From NCBI RefSeq assembly GCF_029968035.1, contig NZ_JASCIQ010000035.1:29418-93417 (forward strand): DNA of 64,000 nucleotides. Direction: 5' to 3'. A program made the position numbers and the translations under genes. Position 1 is the stretch's first letter. Each line of letters starts with the position of its first letter. The stretch is from Streptomyces cavernicola. GTDB lineage: Bacteria > Actinomycetota > Actinomycetes > Streptomycetales > Streptomycetaceae. Positions 61,366 to 64,000 of this stretch are shown in pieces. The notes under the pieces were generated by a model. That model saw only the letters and a list, made by a program, of their open reading frames with translations. It was not told where the DNA came from and made no database searches.

Positions 61366-62017
61366 GCGCCCTCACCTCTCGTGAATCAACCCGTGTACCG
61401 AAAACTCTCTTACTGCCCACTGCCGCCGTCAGCAGCTCCTCGATCAACTGAGAAGACGACTCCCCAGCCGGCATGACCGCGGCGAGCTTGCGCAGCGACC
61501 TCACGGTCAGAGTACGCACAGCACCGACCGTCTTCCCCATGATCTCCGCGGTACGCCCAGGGCTCTCCCCGTCGAAGAACCGCAGGATCAGGACCTGCTG
61601 CTGTTCAGGCCGCAGCTTATGTAGGTGGGCTGCGACAGCTTCGGCCAGGGCTCGCCGCTCGGCATACTCCTCCGGGCCGTGGCCGATGCGTGGACGGTCG
61701 AGTTCGAGGTGATCGGCGTACAACACCTCGGAGGGACGACGCTGCACCGACCGCAGGTAGTCGAGCGCGGTGTTCTTCGTGATCGTCCGCAGCCAGCCAT
61801 GGAAGTTCGTGCCAGGCCGGTACTTGCTGATGTTCTGGGCGAGCTTCAACCAGACTTCCTGGCTCAGGTCCTCCGCAACGTGCGCGTCGCGGACGTAGAA
61901 GCGAACCCAGTTGTAGACCGTGTCGGTGAGTTCGTCGTACAACGCCGCGATGGCATCGGCCCCGTCTGGCCCGCCCGTTGCGGCGCGTGCGACCAGGGCT
62001 TCCACAATGTCTGTCAC
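61349..62017 (-). CDS. ECF-family RNA polymerase sigma factor
   Basis: A 222-residue protein from GTG 62017 (GGGGGA site). Region 2 covers ~20-95: LYDELTDTVYNWVRFYV, EDLSQEVWLKLAQN and FHGWLRTITKNTALDYLRS. Region 4 covers ~130-185: LRPEQQQVLILRFFDGESPGRTAEIMGKTVGAVRTLTVRSL. There is no region 1 or 3, as in ECF factors. The C-terminal ~35 residues are an extra basic tail. Phages rarely encode an ECF factor with a membrane partner; it could serve phage late promoters or a host surface response. Confidence 0.85.
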   Translation of the reverse strand: MTDIVEALVARAATGGPDGADAIAALYDELTDTVYNWVRFYVRDAHVAEDLSQEVWLKLAQNISKYRPGTNFHGWLRTITKNTALDYLRSVQRRPSEVLYADHLELDRPRIGHGPEEYAERRALAEAVAAHLHKLRPEQQQVLILRFFDGESPGRTAEIMGKTVGAVRTLTVRSLRKLAAVMPAGESSSQLIEELLTAAVGSKRVFGTRVDSREVRAHVATR

Positions 62018-62208
62018 GGCGTGCTGTCCCCCAAGAGCCGGTGCTGCGCTGATCTTGCAACGCCACCCGGAGGGCGATCTCCACTGCTTCCCCACACAAG
62101 GGCCACGTTCCGAGGCGGCGTTGAGGCAGGATAACCGGCCATTTACGAAATCGGTCGAACGGGATAGCGAAACCTCGCGCTACCCCCCGTGGTATACGGT
62201 CACTACTC

Positions 62209-62227
62209 GCCGGGAGAGCAACCCGGC
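62209..62227 (+). promoter_or_regulatory. Conserved leader hairpin, copy C
   Basis: GCCGGG-AGAGCAA-CCCGGC, 31 bases before ATG 62258, followed by GACCCGAACCGAAAGG. The loop is identical to copies A and B. Confidence 0.65.
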
Positions 62228-62257
62228 ACCACGACCCGAACCGAAAGGTGAACGGCC

Positions 62258-62500
62258 ATGCCCCCGCCCCTGAGCACTACCGACCGCGCGCTGATGCAAC
62301 TCCCCTACGAGCAGTGGCTCTCGCTCAGCGCCGCCGCACAGCACGCCGGGATCGACGAGAACGCCGCCACCAGCCTCGCGCGCACCGGCCGCCGCCGCGG
62401 TGTGCTGCGCTCCCGCGGCAAGGGCACCGCCCAGCAGGTCATGCGCATCCACCCCGGCCCGCGTCGCCCGAGCCGCCGCACCATGGGGTCCCGGCAGTAG
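62258..62500 (+). CDS. Small basic HTH-type protein
   Basis: An 80-residue protein with GAAAGG site. Residues ~18-48 look like an HTH (WLSLSAAAQHAGIDENAATSLARTGRRRG); the rest is basic. It is transcribed toward the integrase from a leader with the conserved hairpin, so it may be an early regulator. Family not recognised. Confidence 0.55.
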   Translation: MPPPLSTTDRALMQLPYEQWLSLSAAAQHAGIDENAATSLARTGRRRGVLRSRGKGTAQQVMRIHPGPRRPSRRTMGSRQ

Positions 62501-62760
62501 AGGCCGCGCATTCGCACGGTTCCACTCACGGACCGTTGCTAGCCATCGGCGCGAAGGTTTCCGCTACCAACCCGGCCAACACCCCTACTTGCTCCGCCGT
62601 CGCCTCAGAGCGCGTTCATCATTCGACGACGGCGTGGAGCTCTCCGAGGGTGTAACAGATTTCTCTGATCCACGTACGTATCGGTGCCGGACTGAACGCA
62701 ACCGGCCCCGTCCGGCCGGAACGGTCCGCCGGGGACACCTACGAGTGGACAAGGACGACC
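62501..62760. other. Intergenic region before the excisionase-like gene
   Basis: About 260 bases with no convincing gene. As the gap next to the excisionase and integrase genes it is one place to look for attP, but no repeat supporting that could be identified. Confidence 0.35.
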
Positions 62761-62946
62761 ATGCCTCGCGGTGGTTCCAACGTATTGCTGAGTTTCGAGA
62801 CGATTGCCGAGCGAATGGAACTCACAAAGCGCACCGTCCTCGACAACTACAGGACTTGGGATATCCCCGTCGTGCGCGTCAGCGATCGCATCCTTCGCGT
62901 GCGAGAGCGCGATTTCGAGGCGTGGCTCGACGCGCGAACCGAGTGA
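62761..62946 (+). CDS. Excisionase-like MerR/HTH_17 protein
   Basis: A 61-residue protein made of one winged-helix domain: LSFETIAERMELTKRTVLDNYR (helix-turn-helix), then IPVVRVSDRILRVRERDFEAWL, the HTH_17/excisionase pattern. It lies 154 bases before the integrase on the same strand. Such proteins direct the integrase toward excision or regulate it. Apparent ribosome-binding site: AAGGACGACC region. Confidence 0.7.
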   Translation: MPRGGSNVLLSFETIAERMELTKRTVLDNYRTWDIPVVRVSDRILRVRERDFEAWLDARTE

Positions 62947-63100
62947 ATTCCGGTCACTGGCACTGGAGTTATTGCCGCCACATCGAGGGCCCATCACCGA
63001 CAGTTCGACAGCTTGACCAGCCATGGGCACGTCTACGTAGAGTCCAACTCCCCTGGCCAGGGAGCCACCTGAGAACCGACAAGAAAACGAGAGGCGTCCC

Positions 63101-64000
63101 GTGGCACGCAAACCCACCGTCTACAAGAGATGCGACTGCCCCGACCAGAACAGGCCCAAGAAGGGCGGGTGCAGCCACAGTTGGTCCTACAACCGCACGA
63201 ACGACGAGGGCAAGCGCACGCGAGCCACGATTCCAGAGTCAGTCGGCCTAACCCAGGCCCAGGCGCAGGCAGTTCTCGACGGCATGACTCCAGGCGTGGC
63301 CCCGGAGCCCATCGAAACGAACCTCACGTTCAGGCAGTGGTCGGCTGACTGGCTCAGCAGACGCCGCGCGAAAGAGGTCAGTGTCGGGACCTACGAGGTG
63401 GCTATCCGCATCCACCTCAACCCCCGCTGGGGAAACCAACGCCTTCGAACCATCAAGAAGGCCCAAGTCGAAGCCTGGGTCCAGGAGATGGAGGCCAACA
63501 AGCGCATAGCCAACTCGACTGCGGACGGCCACTGGAAAGTCTTCAAGATGGTCATCAAGGATGCGCTTCAGAACGGGAAGATCACCGCCAACCCGACGTA
63601 CGAGGTTGACGGGCCCTACGTAGGCGAGTCACCGTCATACGTCTTCAGCCCGGATGAGTGTTGGGCGATCTACGACGCGTTTCCAGAGCAGTACCGCCCC
63701 ATCCCCATGCTCGGCTTCGCCTGTGGCGTCCGGCAAGCAGAAGCGTTCGCCGTATGCGACGACGTCATCGACACGGACAAAGGACTGCTTACCGTTCGTC
63801 GACAAGTACTCAGGAGCAAGGAGACTCACTACAAGCCCACCCTGGTGGACCGCCTCAAGACGAGCCCTTACCTCAACACGAAGGACGTACCGATGCCTCC
63901 GTACCTTCTGGAGGCCCTGAAGGAGAACAGGCGGCGCCATCCGCCACAGGCCACGCAGAGTGTCTTGTGGGAGCACAAGAAGGGGATCGACGACTGTAAG
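63101..64000 (+). CDS. int: Tyrosine integrase (3' partial)
   Basis: Open from GTG 63101 (GAGAGG upstream) to the window's end, 300 codons visible. The N-terminus has CDCPDQNRPKKGGCSH, a zinc-like arm-binding segment common in Streptomyces phage integrases. A SAM-like core-binding domain follows (FRQWSADWLSRRRAKEVSVGTYE ... WVQEMEANKR). The catalytic domain begins about residue 185 and contains the first catalytic arginine in GVRQAEAF (Arg211). The second half of the active site (HxxR, H, Tyr) lies outside. It integrates and, with excisionase, excises the phage. Confidence 0.9.
   Translation, partial: MARKPTVYKRCDCPDQNRPKKGGCSHSWSYNRTNDEGKRTRATIPESVGLTQAQAQAVLDGMTPGVAPEPIETNLTFRQWSADWLSRRRAKEVSVGTYEVAIRIHLNPRWGNQRLRTIKKAQVEAWVQEMEANKRIANSTADGHWKVFKMVIKDALQNGKITANPTYEVDGPYVGESPSYVFSPDECWAIYDAFPEQYRPIPMLGFACGVRQAEAFAVCDDVIDTDKGLLTVRRQVLRSKETHYKPTLVDRLKTSPYLNTKDVPMPPYLLEALKENRRRHPPQATQSVLWEHKKGIDDCK

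Noticed and set aside
62501..63100. An attP core next to the integrase
   Set aside because: Looked for direct repeats or a tRNA-gene 3' end in both gaps and found none that could be supported.
62605..63117. A 170-codon reverse frame opposite the excisionase gene
   Set aside because: The forward gene has a clear HTH_17 pattern; the reverse product has no domain and no ribosome-binding site.

Overview
This 64 kb, GC-rich window reads as most of the genome of a temperate, long-tailed (siphovirus-type) actinophage or prophage, most likely from Streptomyces or a close relative. The evidence is HK97-type head genes, a roughly 1,350-residue tape measure, a tyrosine integrase with an excisionase-like gene, strong third-codon-position GC, frequent GTG/TTG starts, and a streptogrisin-type secreted protease among the cargo. 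The left edge cuts the portal gene and the right edge cuts the integrase. The large terminase gene is not in the window.

Layout. 1-3.1 kb: portal fused to a Mu F-like minor head domain, a small membrane protein, and a reverse-strand cargo gene. 3.2-19.8 kb: one 5,505-codon reading frame resembling the head-packaged methylase/helicase antirestriction proteins (P1 DarB type); a 111-residue gene is nested in another frame at 7.1-7.45 kb. 19.8-33.9 kb: small proteins including an HEPN-like one, prohead protease, major capsid protein, two mobile HNH endonucleases, a decayed patch, head-tail connectors, major tail protein and tail chaperones made by a -1 frameshift. 34.2-45.3 kb: tape measure, distal tail and tip proteins, fibre, holin-like genes and an unknown duplicated protein. 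45.37-45.81 kb: a non-coding stretch with 11 copies of the palindrome GGCGCGCC. 46-56 kb: reverse-strand replication/recombination genes (AAA ATPase, membrane protein, DnaC-like loader, replication proteins), interrupted by forward-strand cargo (secreted protease, lipoprotein). 56.3-59.3 kb: forward ParB-like protein, small terminase, endolysin and SSB. 59.3-62 kb: reverse ECF sigma factor, small anti-sigma-like protein and membrane protein. 62.2-64 kb: two DNA-binding proteins and the integrase.

Two sets of unannotated cis elements stand out. A 16-bp motif, consensus GCRCGCGACRCAAGCC, lies shortly upstream of about 14 forward-strand genes, mostly structural. A 5' leader hairpin whose stem varies while its loop keeps GAGCA precedes four early genes and is followed by a shared GACCCGAA...GAAAGG ribosome-binding segment. 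Together they suggest two phage-wide control systems, one for late and one for early genes. All functions are inferred from reading the sequence; no database search was run.
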